A model generated the notes under the pieces. That model saw only the letters and a program-made list of their open reading frames with translations, was not told where the DNA came from and did not search any database. From the NCBI GenBank assembly GCA_048213135.1, contig PS015306.1, positions 122,061 through 142,442 of the forward strand: a DNA stretch of 20,382 bases, in the 5' to 3' direction. Position 1 is the first letter of the stretch, and every line of letters begins with the position of its first letter. Shown here piece by piece: positions 1 to 7,876 of the stretch. The position numbers and the translations under genes were made by a program. The stretch is from Reclinomonas americana ATCC 50394. Taxonomy: Eukaryota > Jakobida > Jakobea > Jakobida.

Positions 1-38
<38 letters not shown>

Positions 39-241
39 AGAGAGACAGAGAGAAGAGAGAGAAGAGGAGAGAGGAGAGAGAAAAGAAGAGAGAAAGAGAG
101 ATAGAGAGAAGAGAGAGAAAAGAGAGAGAGGGAGAGTAAGAGAGAAGAGAGAGAAAAGAGAGACAGAGAGAGAGAGAGAGAGAAAGAGAGCGAGAATTTG
201 AACGAGAAAGAAAGGAAGAAGAAAAGTAAGAGAGAAAGAGA
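1..241. repeat. (GA)n-rich simple sequence in NAA15 intron 8
   Basis: Almost pure GA/GAA sequence on the plus strand. It lies beyond the last NAA15 exon in the window (ending at 295), so it is read as part of the following intron. The sense (minus) RNA would be a CU-rich tract. No exon is visible before the left edge. Confidence 0.9.
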
Positions 242-294
242 GTCAGTCAGCCACGCACTTGGAGAATAGAAAAAACAAGATTTCTAGTCTGTAC

Positions 295-2260
295 CTTGCG
301 GAAATGCTTCAAGTCGACGCCGCGCACCGAGCACAGATATTCGTGGTACTTGATGTTTTCGGGATTGGTGTCGACCAGCTGCAGTGCCTCGGCTTCGGCC
401 TGCTCCATGCGGCCGAGTTCCAGCAGAATCTCAAAGCGCATTTCGGCTGCGAACAGCGGATCGCGGCACACGTCGTTCTCCACGGCTTCGTGGAGGCACT
501 GCAGAGCCTCCTCCAGCTGCGACACACAGAGAGTGAGTGATGAATCATGAAAAAAAAGGAGAGGACGACCACCAACCTTGCCGGCCTCGCGCATGATTTG
601 TGCGCGGTACATTTGCAACTCGGAAGCCTCCGTGTCATTGTCTGGCAGACCGCCCGCATCCATTCGACGGCCGCGACCACCCTTCTCGTCGGGCTGCAGA
701 GTGTTCCACAGAGATTCCATTGCGCGCAGTGCCAGCTCCGCGTTCTTGTTCAGGTGCTGCCCGACAATGAATCCAATCCAGTGCGGTCGCTGCGCCGGCT
801 TCATTTGCAGCAATGCTCGTCGCGACACCTGCACGCACCATCGTGAATCAGCATGGGTGTCCCCTCCCACCAAGTCTCTCCCACAGTCGCACGAACCAAG
901 AATCCCTTAAAGTTGCGGTTCTGCAGCTGGATGAACGACAGGTCGCGCAACAGTTGCATGTTGTCCTGTGGGGAGGAAAGGGTGTTAGGAGAGAAGGGGA
1001 TGGGGGCGAAGAGAGAGGGGAGAAAGAAACACAACTGATTGCAGGCGAACGGCGCGCTTGTAGCACTTCTCGGCCTCGGCGTAGTTGCGGTCGGAGCGGT
1101 GGAGGAGGCCGTAGACCTAAAGAAGGGGAAGGGTGGGGGAGGGAAGGGGGAAAGAGGGGAAGGGGAGGGAGGGGGAAAGAGGNNNNNNNNNNNNNNNNNN
1201 NNAGGGAGAGAGAGATTGAGAGAAGAGATAGTGCGAGACTGCACAGCGTTCCCGAGAGAGACAGAGTGCGACGCATGAAGTACAGCAAGTACTGCAGTAA
1301 TGATTGAGGGAGGAGAATGATCCAATCCCTGGAGACGCACGCACGCACACACAGAGAGAGAAAAAAGTACAAAATGCACCGTACGCCCGCAGAACAGTAA
1401 AAAGCAGTGAGGGGAGAATGATCCAATCAGTGGAGAGAGACAGAGAGGGAGGAGAGAATGCACAGCGTGCCCGCAGACACAGCAGCCTTGAGAGGAAGGA
1501 AGGGAAGGATGAATAAACCGCAACCTGGACACAAGAAGAGGAGAGTGCAAGAACACGCAGCATGTCCGTAGAAACAGCAGCCACCATCGGAAAGACAGGA
1601 AGGGACGAATGACAGAGAGGAGAGAGCGTGAACAGTAGAACACCAGTGACGATGGGGGGAACGAAAGGCGAGAAAGACCCGAGAGATCGGAGACGAGAAT
1701 GCACGATACAGGAGTAGAGAGGAGCTCCTCAGACAACAACAACACCCACAACGCATTCCGCTCGCCCCTCACGCAACATGCCAGCACACATGGCTATCCA
1801 ATGCCTTCTCCAGTCCACGCTTGGCGCACTCATATGCCTCCGCCTGCACGCAGACAACTCAGTCTCACACACACACAGTGAGAGAAATCGCAGTGCCTCT
1901 CGCCCACCTTACGATCGACGCTGTTGAGGATGAGACCGCGCATTGACAGAGTCTCTGCGCCACACACACACAGTGTGAGAGAGAATAGAGAGACATGTCT
2001 GCGTGAGTGCGCGTCACTGACCGCCGTGATCAGGACACTTGCGGAGAATCTGGTCTGTGATCTTCAGTGCCTTGGTGTGCTGCTTGGACTCGTACAGCTT
2101 CTGCACAAGGAGAGGGAGCGGGGAAAGAGCGTGTGAGTGGCACATTTCAAGTCATCTCACGCGCACGCGCGCGCGCCCCTCTCTCTGAATTGCGGTGGAT
2201 TGCAGACGGAACTGTGAGGTCGCGGAACATGCCGCGCTCCTTGGCCGGCAGAGAGTCCAT
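295..2260 (-). CDS. NAA15: N-alpha-acetyltransferase 15, NatA auxiliary subunit (N-terminal part, 8 exons)
   Basis: NAA15/Nat1 is the TPR-repeat scaffold that anchors the NatA catalytic subunit NAA10 to the ribosome for co-translational N-terminal acetylation. Exons in reading order: 2260-2213, 2100-2022, 1954-1908, 1843-1778, 1116-1036, 965-897, 828-577, 516-295. Together they give 864 nt, or 288 codons without a stop. Recalled animal NAA15 aligns nearly without gaps across every junction: the start (MDSLPAKERGMFRDLT), the segment around ETLSMRGLILNS, SHVCWHVYGLLHRSD, DNMQLLRDLS, MKPAQRPHWIGF and MREAGK. TPR-like helical pairs run through the whole part. All introns are phase 0 except the second, which splits the Glu codon of HGE. 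Family members are about 850 residues, so roughly two thirds lies left of the window. The ATG at 2260 matches the family start. Donors are unusual (GTTCCG, GTTGCG, GTTGTG, GTTCGT, GTTGGT among them). Confidence 0.95.
1183..1202. other. assembly gap (20 N)
   Basis: Run of 20 N inside NAA15 intron 4, in GGGGA/GAGA-rich sequence. The round number suggests a placeholder length. It does not interrupt coding sequence. Confidence 0.95.
1203..1700. repeat. degenerate minisatellite in NAA15 intron 4
   Basis: The plus strand repeats a purine-rich module carrying a motif like ATGCACAGCGTGCCCGCAGA. Related copies start near 1239, 1373, 1457 and 1551. A second landmark, GAGAATGATCCAATC, occurs at 1313 and 1413. 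The period is about 85-100 bp and the copies are strongly diverged. The intron (1117-1777, 661 bp) is about ten times longer than most NAA15 introns. Confidence 0.7.
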
Positions 2261-2585
2261 GGTGATCTCGTGATCAAAGTCGGTGCAAAAGTGATTCGCG
2301 GGACACGCAGAGGACTTTGCTCTTCTCCTTCGTTGATGCTTTCTTTTCTTTCTCATACACAGCGTGCGGTTTGTTGCATGGCTGTACATGCTTCCTGCAG
2401 CGACTTTTGCTGAGTTAGAAAGAGAGAGACGTCGGCATGACGTCGGATCGGCAGTGTGATTGCGAAGTCAGCGTGCAAAGGCCGCAGAGAGTCCTTTAGC
2501 GATGTGTGAGAGCTCGAGGAGCAGAAGAGCGCATCTGATGGAGAGAGAAACGACGAGAGAGACAAGATGCTGAAAGAGGAAGAGA

Positions 2586-2615
2586 AAGTGTGTGAGTGAG
2601 TGTGTGGGTGTGTGT

Positions 2616-2654
<39 letters not shown>

Positions 2655-2681
2655 GAGGAGGTGTGAGTGTGAGAGGAGGAG
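2586..2681. repeat. (GTGA)/(GT)n followed by (GA)n, left edge of gap
   Basis: Compound microsatellite reading GTGTGAGTGAGTGTGTG, then a long GA run, then GGAGGAGG. It enters the gap at 2682. Confidence 0.9.
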
Positions 2682-3117
2682 NNNNNNNNNNNNNNNNNNN
2701 NNNNNNNNNNNNNNNNNNNNNNNNNNNNNNNNNNNNNNNNNNNNNNNNNNNNNNNNNNNNNNNNNNNNNNNNNNNNNNNNNNNNNNNNNNNNNNNNNNNN
2801 NNNNNNNNNNNNNNNNNNNNNNNNNNNNNNNNNNNNNNNNNNNNNNNNNNNNNNNNNNNNNNNNNNNNNNNNNNNNNNNNNNNNNNNNNNNNNNNNNNNN
2901 NNNNNNNNNNNNNNNNNNNNNNNNNNNNNNNNNNNNNNNNNNNNNNNNNNNNNNNNNNNNNNNNNNNNNNNNNNNNNNNNNNNNNNNNNNNNNNNNNNNN
3001 NNNNNNNNNNNNNNNNNNNNNNNNNNNNNNNNNNNNNNNNNNNNNNNNNNNNNNNNNNNNNNNNNNNNNNNNNNNNNNNNNNNNNNNNNNNNNNNNNNNN
3101 NNNNNNNNNNNNNNNNN
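2682..3117. other. assembly gap (436 N)
   Basis: Run of N flanked on both sides by GA-rich repeats (GAGGAGG before, GAGAGAGAG after), so the missing sequence is probably the same simple-repeat class. Confidence 0.95.
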
Positions 3118-3183
3118 GAGAGAGAGAGAGGGAGAGGGAGTGTGAGTGTGTGAGAGGGAGAGTGCGAGAGAGGGCAAGAGAAA

Positions 3184-3287
3184 GAGAGTGACAAAAGGAT
3201 CCACAGATATGTTGCAGAAAGCGAGATGCAGAGTGACTGAGAGAGAATGACAAGAAGGATCCACAAATCTTATTGCGGCAGGCGAGA

Positions 3288-3341
<54 letters not shown>

Positions 3342-3552
3342 AAGTGAGAGAGAGGGGGTGAGTGTGAGAGGCGAGAGAGAGAGAGAGAATGACAAGATGG
3401 ATCCACAAATCGTGTTGCAGAAGGCGAGAGACAGTGTGTGTGTGCGTGCGTGCGTGTGTGTGTATGTGTGCTTGAGAGAGAGTGAGTGTGAGTGTGAGAG
3501 GCAAGAGAGAATGACAAAGCGAGCCAACAATCTTGTTGCAGATGGCGAGAGG
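3184..3552. repeat. four-copy 50-bp module separated by variable (GT)n(GA)n
   Basis: A module with core GACAAGAWGGATCCACAAATC followed by KTGTTGCAGAAGGCGAGA occurs at about 3184-3233, 3241-3290, 3383-3433 and 3503-3552. Between copies there are GT/GA microsatellites of different length. The copies differ by scattered substitutions. The arrangement is that of a tandem repeat whose microsatellite portion has expanded independently in each unit. Confidence 0.85.
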
Positions 3553-3709
3553 CTGAAGAGAGGGAGTGCTGAATGACAGCTTGCGTTCTGCAACTCCTTC
3601 GCTGCACACAGCGATCTCCGCCACAAACGCTCAACTCCGCGTCATGCATGCATGCAAAAATGACACGCGTCACTCCTTCTTCTTGTTCTTCTTCGCGATC
3701 GCCATCGAT

Positions 3710-3731
3710 AAAGATGATGATGATGATGATT
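3710..3731. repeat. (GAT)n microsatellite
   Basis: AAAGATGATGATGATGATGATT: a short perfect trinucleotide run in intergenic DNA. Confidence 0.9.
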
Positions 3732-4086
3732 AAAGCACGAACACATCCGTTGCAGAGCGTACCAACGGTCGTTGCATCCACTCCACTCATCGCCACATGT
3801 GTGCAACACGCACAAATTGGCGCCTTTTTTTCTGTCGCCCGTTGCTAAAAAATCCAGTACCTCTGCTCTGTTTCACACTGGATATCGTGTCTCATCTCTC
3901 ACAGAGCACACACACACTGTGACACACACGCGCGCACACGTGTTTGCCTTTGGTTTTTGTGTGAATCCACGTGTGGTGTGTGTGTCCGACAACTCTTCGT
4001 TGTCGCGTCGTCCCATTCTTTCCACGCACAACAATCATTGCTTTTCTGCGCGCACGCACCACCTGCCCTCTTCCCTACAAACAAGA

Positions 4087-4750
4087 ATGCAACTTGCTGA
4101 GCCTGCCGACTGCTGCAACAGCCCCACTACATCGTCCTCTGTGCTGCGCTGGAGGCGGCATCGTCGCCAGTCGCTGTCTCGTCGCGATGATTCGGCTCCT
4201 CTCTCGAAATCGCCACCTGCCTCCACCAACGAGAACATGCTTACTGCACCCGCGACAACAACAACAGCCAGCAGCAATGGAAGCAGCAGTGGCGTGCGAT
4301 CAGATGCCTCTAGCGATCTGCAACAGCAACTACAAAAGGTGATGATTGTTGTCTTGATCAGCACGCGCGCGCGCTCGTGCCTGACTTTTCCGTGTCGAGC
4401 AGCAACGACGCAACAGCCAGCTTACACAAGCGACGTTGCTGAAGCACGCGCTGCGATCGGCAGCCTCGACGATCCGCCCACGACCGGACTCGCCACCTTC
4501 TGCTGTTGCCGCCTCGCCCACTGGTCTGTCTGTGGCACTACGCGCGCGGCTGCGTGCCACTGTGGAGGCGGCCATGGCCGGCACCAATGCCACGCAGCTG
4601 CAACGCAAGGCGTACCTCGCGCAGCTGGTGTGCGAGTTTGAGGAGCTGAATGGGCGCGTCGACTCGTGGCTGCACGATCTGGCCATTGACGATACGCTGT
4701 CGCCGTTGCATGAGCAGATGCCGTGCTGTGTGCCCGAGGAGTGCACATGA
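4087..4750 (+). CDS. hypothetical protein, Ser/Thr-rich N-terminus and helical C-terminus (2 exons)
   Basis: I do not recognise this protein. Exon 1 is 4087-4338 and exon 2 is 4403-4750, joined across a 64-bp intron (donor AAAAG|GTGATG, acceptor GAGCAG|CAA, phase 0), giving 199 residues. Residues 1-100 are low complexity: basic RRHRRQSLSRR, Ser/Thr/Ala/Asn stretches, and a Gln run DLQQQLQK at the junction. This looks disordered, with many possible phosphosites. Residues from about 135 on look helical (QRKAYLAQLVCEFEELNGRV, then DSWLHDLAIDD) and the protein ends with a Cys-containing tail, CCVPEECT. There is no membrane segment or signal peptide. The ATG at 4087 is the first in this frame with coding-like content after the repeats. 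Exon 2 is better supported than exon 1. It lies 230 bp upstream of the RIIa gene on the same strand. Confidence 0.5.
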
Positions 4751-4980
4751 ACTGCATGTTGCATGTATGTTGTACAAAGTTGTTTTGCTTGATTTTGTTT
4801 TGCATTGTTGTTGTTTCGCTGTCTTCTTTTCTGGTTTCTTCTTTTTGTTTTCCTTGCTGTGGGTGGCAGGAAAGACGGTAATTGAGAGAGACGCAGATAA
4901 ACGCTATGAGGCGGGCGATTAGAGATATCGATATCTGCTGAAGGAAATTTCACTTATACTTAGCCGTTTTGTAAGACGAC
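4751..4980. other. intergenic: T-rich 3' flank and RIIa-gene upstream region
   Basis: The T-rich stretch at about 4775-4860 probably holds the 3' untranslated region of the upstream gene. No AATAAA was seen. The remainder precedes the RIIa ATG and contains a 14-bp palindrome. Confidence 0.5.
4923..4936. promoter_or_regulatory. 14-bp perfect palindrome upstream of RIIa gene
   Basis: AGATATCGATATCT is exactly its own reverse complement and ends 44 bp before the ATG at 4981. Position and symmetry fit a binding site for a dimeric regulator near a transcription start, but no known factor is implied. Confidence 0.35.
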
Positions 4981-5136
4981 ATGAGCACAAAGTACAACGA
5001 AGTGGAGCTTCCTCTCCAGAAGGACTTCCCAGAGGTTTGTGTGAGAGAGTGTGTGGGAGAGAGAGGGAGAGAGAAGAGGACAGACGTTGATGACATGAAG
5101 CAACTGACGACCTCTTGTTGCTCTCTCTCGGTGTGT

Positions 5137-5214
<78 letters not shown>

Positions 5215-5755
5215 CGATAACAAGTAGGAAGAAGAACTGACATNNNNNNNNNNNNNNNNNNNNNNNNNNNNNNNNNNNNNNNNNNNNNNNNNNNNNNNNN
5301 NNNNNNNNNNNNNNNNNNNNNNNNNNNNNNNNNNNNNNNNNNNNNNNNNNNNNNNNNNNNNNNNNNNNNNNNNNNNNNNNNNNNNNNNNNNNNNNNNNNN
5401 NNNNNNNNNNNNNNNNNNNNNNNNNNNNNNNNNNNNNNNNNNNNNNNNNNNNNNNNNNNNNNNNNNNNNNNNNNNNNNNNNNNNNNNNNNNNNNNNNNNN
5501 NNNNNNNNNNNNNNNNNNNNNNNNNNNNNNNNNNNNNNNNNNNNNNNNNNNNNNNNNNNNNNNNNNNNNNNNNNNNNNNNNNNNNNNNNNNNNNNNNNNN
5601 NNNNNNNNNNNNNNNNNNNNNNNNNNNNNNNNNNNNNNNNNNNNNNNNNNNNNNNNNNNNNNNNNNNNNNNNNNNNNNNNNNNNNNNNNNNNNNNNNNNN
5701 NNNNNNNNNNNNNNNNNNNNNNNNNNNNNNNNNNNNNNNNNNNNNNTCTCTCTCG

Positions 5756-5838
<83 letters not shown>

Positions 5839-6527
5839 CGATAACAATGGAGAAGAACTGACATGCACTTTCGTTCTCAACTGTCTCCCTCTTCCCTTCC
5901 TCTCTCTCTCTCTCTCTCTCTCCTGTGCGTGAAAGAGAGTGTGTGTGGCAGTGTGTGTGAGGGAGACACAGGGAAAACAGCGTCGATTGCAAAGCAGTTG
6001 TTGTCATGTTTCTTCGTTCACTCTCTCTCTCTCTCTCTTCTCCTCTCTTTCTTCTCCCTCTGTCGTCCTCTCCCCCCGTCCTCCCTCTCCCTCATGTGCA
6101 AGCAGCAGTGTGAGAGAGAAAGAGGACATCGCTGTTGAGCAAAGCACCCGACATTTCATTTTCGTTCTCTCTGTTTCCTTGCCATGCCGCTCTCTCCCTC
6201 CTCTCTCTCTCTCTCTTGTGCGTGAAAGAGAGTGTGCGAATAAACGGCAGTGTGTGAGAGGGAGACAGGGAGAACAGCGTCGATAGCACAGCAATCGTTG
6301 TCATGCTCTTTCGTTTTCTCTCTCTGTCTCTTCCCCTCTCTCTCTTCTCCCTTCCTCGTTCTCCCTTTCCATCTCCCTCTTGTACGTGGAACAGTGTCAT
6401 AAAGAGAGAAAGAAGACTTCCCTGCTGTCGAGCAACGCACCTGACATTTCATTTTCGTTCTCAAGTGTCTCCCTCTTCCCTTCCTCTCTCCCTTGTGCGT
6501 GAAAGAGAGTGTGCGAATGAACGGCAG

Positions 6528-6581
<54 letters not shown>

Positions 6582-7393
6582 GAGACGTAGTAGTACGTAC
6601 GAAGACGTAGTAGTCGTCGTTCGTTCCGTTCGTTCCTTCCTTCCTTCCTTCCCGTTCCGTACCCCGTNNNNNNNNNNNNNNNNNNNNNNNNNNNNNNNNN
6701 NNNNNNNNNNNNNNNNNNNNNNNNNNNNNNNNNNNNNNNNNNNNNNNNNNNNNNNNNNNNNNNNNNNNNNNNNNNNNNNNNNNNNNNNNNNNNNNNNNNN
6801 NNNNNNNNNNNNNNNNNNNNNNNNNNNNNNNNNNNNNNNNNNNNNNNNNNNNNNNNNNNNNNNNNNNNNNNNNNNNNNNNNNNNNNNNNNNNNNNNNNNN
6901 NNNNNNNNNNNNNNNNNNNNNNNNNNNNNNNNNNNNNNNNNNNNNNNNNNNNNNNNNNNNNNNNNNNNNNNNNNNNNNNNNNNNNNNNNNNNNNNNNNNN
7001 NNNNNNNNNNNNNNNNNNNNNNNNNNNNNNNNNNNNNNNNNNNNNNNNNNNNNNNNNNNNNNNNNNNNNNNNNNNNNNNNNNNNNNNNNNNNNNNNNNNN
7101 NNNNNNNNNNNNNNNNNNNNNNNNNNNNNNNNNNNNNNNNNNNNNNNNNNNNNNNNNNNNNNNNNNNNNNNNNNNNNNNNNNNNNNNNNNNNNNNNNNNN
7201 NNNNNNNNNNNNNNNNNNNNNNNNNNNNNNNNNNNNNNNNNNNNNNNNNNNNNNNNNNNNNNNNNNNNNNNNNNNNNNNNNNNNNNNNNNNNNNNNNNNN
7301 NNNNNNNNNNNCGTTACCGTTACCGTACCGTACCGTCCGTACCGTACGTACGTACGTACGTACGTCGTACGTCGTCGTCGTACGTACGACACG

Positions 7394-7435
<42 letters not shown>

Positions 7436-7740
7436 TGTACTTGTGATTGTGTGAGAGAGAATGACAGGAGAACAGGACCGTCCACCCTCTCCCGTTTCCC
7501 TCCTCTTGTGCGTGGAAGAGAGAGTCAGGGAAACAGCGTCGCTAGCAGAGCAATCGTTGTCATTCTCCCCCCTCCCCCCTCCTCACCCTCCCCTCCCTCT
7601 CGCCACAGATTCTGAAGAACTTTACGCGTGAGGTGCTGCGGAGCCAGCCGCGCGATATTTACGCGTTTGGAGCACAGTACTTTGCGGATTTGGCGAGGCA
7701 AGCAGAGCAGGGTGGCAGCGGTGGTGGCGGCAGGTCGTGA
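4981..7740 (+). CDS. single-domain RIIa (PKA-RII dimerization/docking) protein, 61 aa
   Basis: Exon 1 is 4981-5034 (MSTKYNEVELPLQKDFPE) and exon 2 is 7609-7740 (starting ILKNFTREVLRSQP). The donor is GAG|GTTTGT and the acceptor CGCCACAG|ATT, phase 0. The 61-residue product is essentially one RIIa domain. Helix I is preceded by the hallmark LP..FPEIL, then FTREVLRSQPRDIYAFGAQYF and ADLARQ form helices I-II, followed by a Gly/Ser tail. Known RIIa (R2D2) proteins such as PKA regulatory subunits, ropporins, SPA17 and radial-spoke RSP11 dimerise and dock on AKAP amphipathic helices; most non-PKA members act in cilia. No cAMP-binding domain follows: the stop is in exon 2. It converges on the PH-domain gene, with 136 bp between stop codons. 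The intron (5035-7608) contains two gaps, so an unseen internal exon is possible, but the two exons already join into a continuous domain. Confidence 0.85.
5131..5214. repeat. (GT)n(GA)n compound microsatellite, left of gap
   Basis: About 58 bp of GT followed by about 26 bp of GA in the RIIa intron. It is followed by CGATAACAAGTAGGAAGAAG and AACTGACAT at the gap edge. Nearly the same succession recurs right of the gap. Confidence 0.95.
5244..5746. other. assembly gap (503 N) in RIIa intron
   Basis: Both edges carry the same (GT)n(GA)n-CGATAACAA..GAAGAACTGACAT landmark, so the gap sits inside a tandem array and may hide further units. Confidence 0.95.
5757..5838. repeat. (GT)n(GA)n compound microsatellite, right of gap
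   Basis: About 58 bp of GT then about 24 bp of GA, followed by CGATAACAATGGAGAAGAAC TGACAT. It has the same order and orientation as at 5131-5214. Confidence 0.95.
5860..6530. repeat. about 290-bp tandem repeat in RIIa intron
   Basis: The landmark GACATttCAtTTTCGTTCTC begins at 5860, 6150 and 6443, giving periods of 290 and 293 bp. Each unit then has a CT-rich tract, TTGTGCGTGAAAGAGAGTGT, a CGGCAGTGTG segment, a GGAGACAGGGA..ACAGCGTCG segment, a CAATCGTTGTCAT segment and a second CT tract. The third copy is cut short by a GA expansion. A partial unit reappears at 7500-7566, right of the second gap. Confidence 0.85.
6531..6667. repeat. (GA)n then ACGT/GTA- and TTCC-rich simple sequence, left of gap
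   Basis: About 50 bp of GA is followed by CGAGACGTAGTAGTACGTAC, then GTCGTCGTTCGTTCCGTTCG and a (TTCC)n run into the gap at 6668. The first part resembles the reverse complement of the sequence at the right gap edge. Confidence 0.9.
6668..7311. other. assembly gap (644 N) in RIIa intron
   Basis: Run of N bounded by CG-rich microsatellites that are partly inverted copies of one another. Confidence 0.95.
7312..7440. repeat. ACCGT and ACGT microsatellite followed by (CT)n, right of gap
   Basis: It begins with a CGTTACCGTTACCGTACCG run, passes into (ACGT)n and GTCGTCGTC, and ends in CTCTCT. (ACGT)n is self-complementary and could extrude hairpins. Confidence 0.9.
7500..7566. repeat. partial copy of the 290-bp unit
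   Basis: CTCTTGTGCGTGGAAGAGAG followed by TCAGGGAAACAGCGTCGCTA and CAATCGTTGTCAT matches the middle of the 5860-6530 unit, just upstream of the RIIa acceptor. Confidence 0.8.
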
Positions 7741-7876
7741 GGGCACGTGAGGAGGAGGAGGGCGACACACACACACACATGCAACGAATTTGAGTGGAAT
7801 GGAGTTTGCGAAGAAAGTGTAGTTCTCCGTACACTACATGTTTGTTGCTGTTGTGCGCGCGTGTGCGTGTTGCGCG
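7741..7876. other. convergent intergenic spacer, RIIa gene / PH gene
   Basis: Only 136 bp separates two facing stop codons, so the 3' ends probably overlap or abut. It contains a short CA run and a possible hairpin (TGTAGT...ACTACA near 7817-7838). No AATAAA is seen on either strand. Confidence 0.5.

Larger units (their letters stand above)
2261..4086. other. divergent intergenic region, no gene seen
   Basis: This lies between the NAA15 start (2260) and the next plus-strand gene (4087), so it should hold both promoters. It contains a 436-bp gap, (GT)n(GA)n tracts, a repeated 50-bp module and a (GAT)n microsatellite. Long open frames here are CT/GA repeat translations (Ser-Leu or Arg-Glu runs). 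I see no convincing exon and no clear TATA box. Confidence 0.7.

Noticed and set aside
2353-3796. Long minus-strand Ser-Leu-His-Thr frames through the gap
   Set aside because: They are translations of (CT)n and (CA)n microsatellites and N.
4330-4953. 207-codon minus-strand frame
   Set aside because: It overlaps the plus-strand exon 2, which reads better. The minus product is low-complexity Ser/Arg/Ala with an Asn/Lys/Gln-rich AT-derived end.
7312-7360. Possible interstitial telomere from TTACCG-like repeats
   Set aside because: Only two copies of CGTTAC occur before it becomes ACCGT and ACGT; it matches no telomere repeat I know and lies at a gap edge.
4919-7485. Frames of 300-360 codons across the two gaps
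   Set aside because: Most residues are undetermined N and the rest are microsatellite dipeptides.
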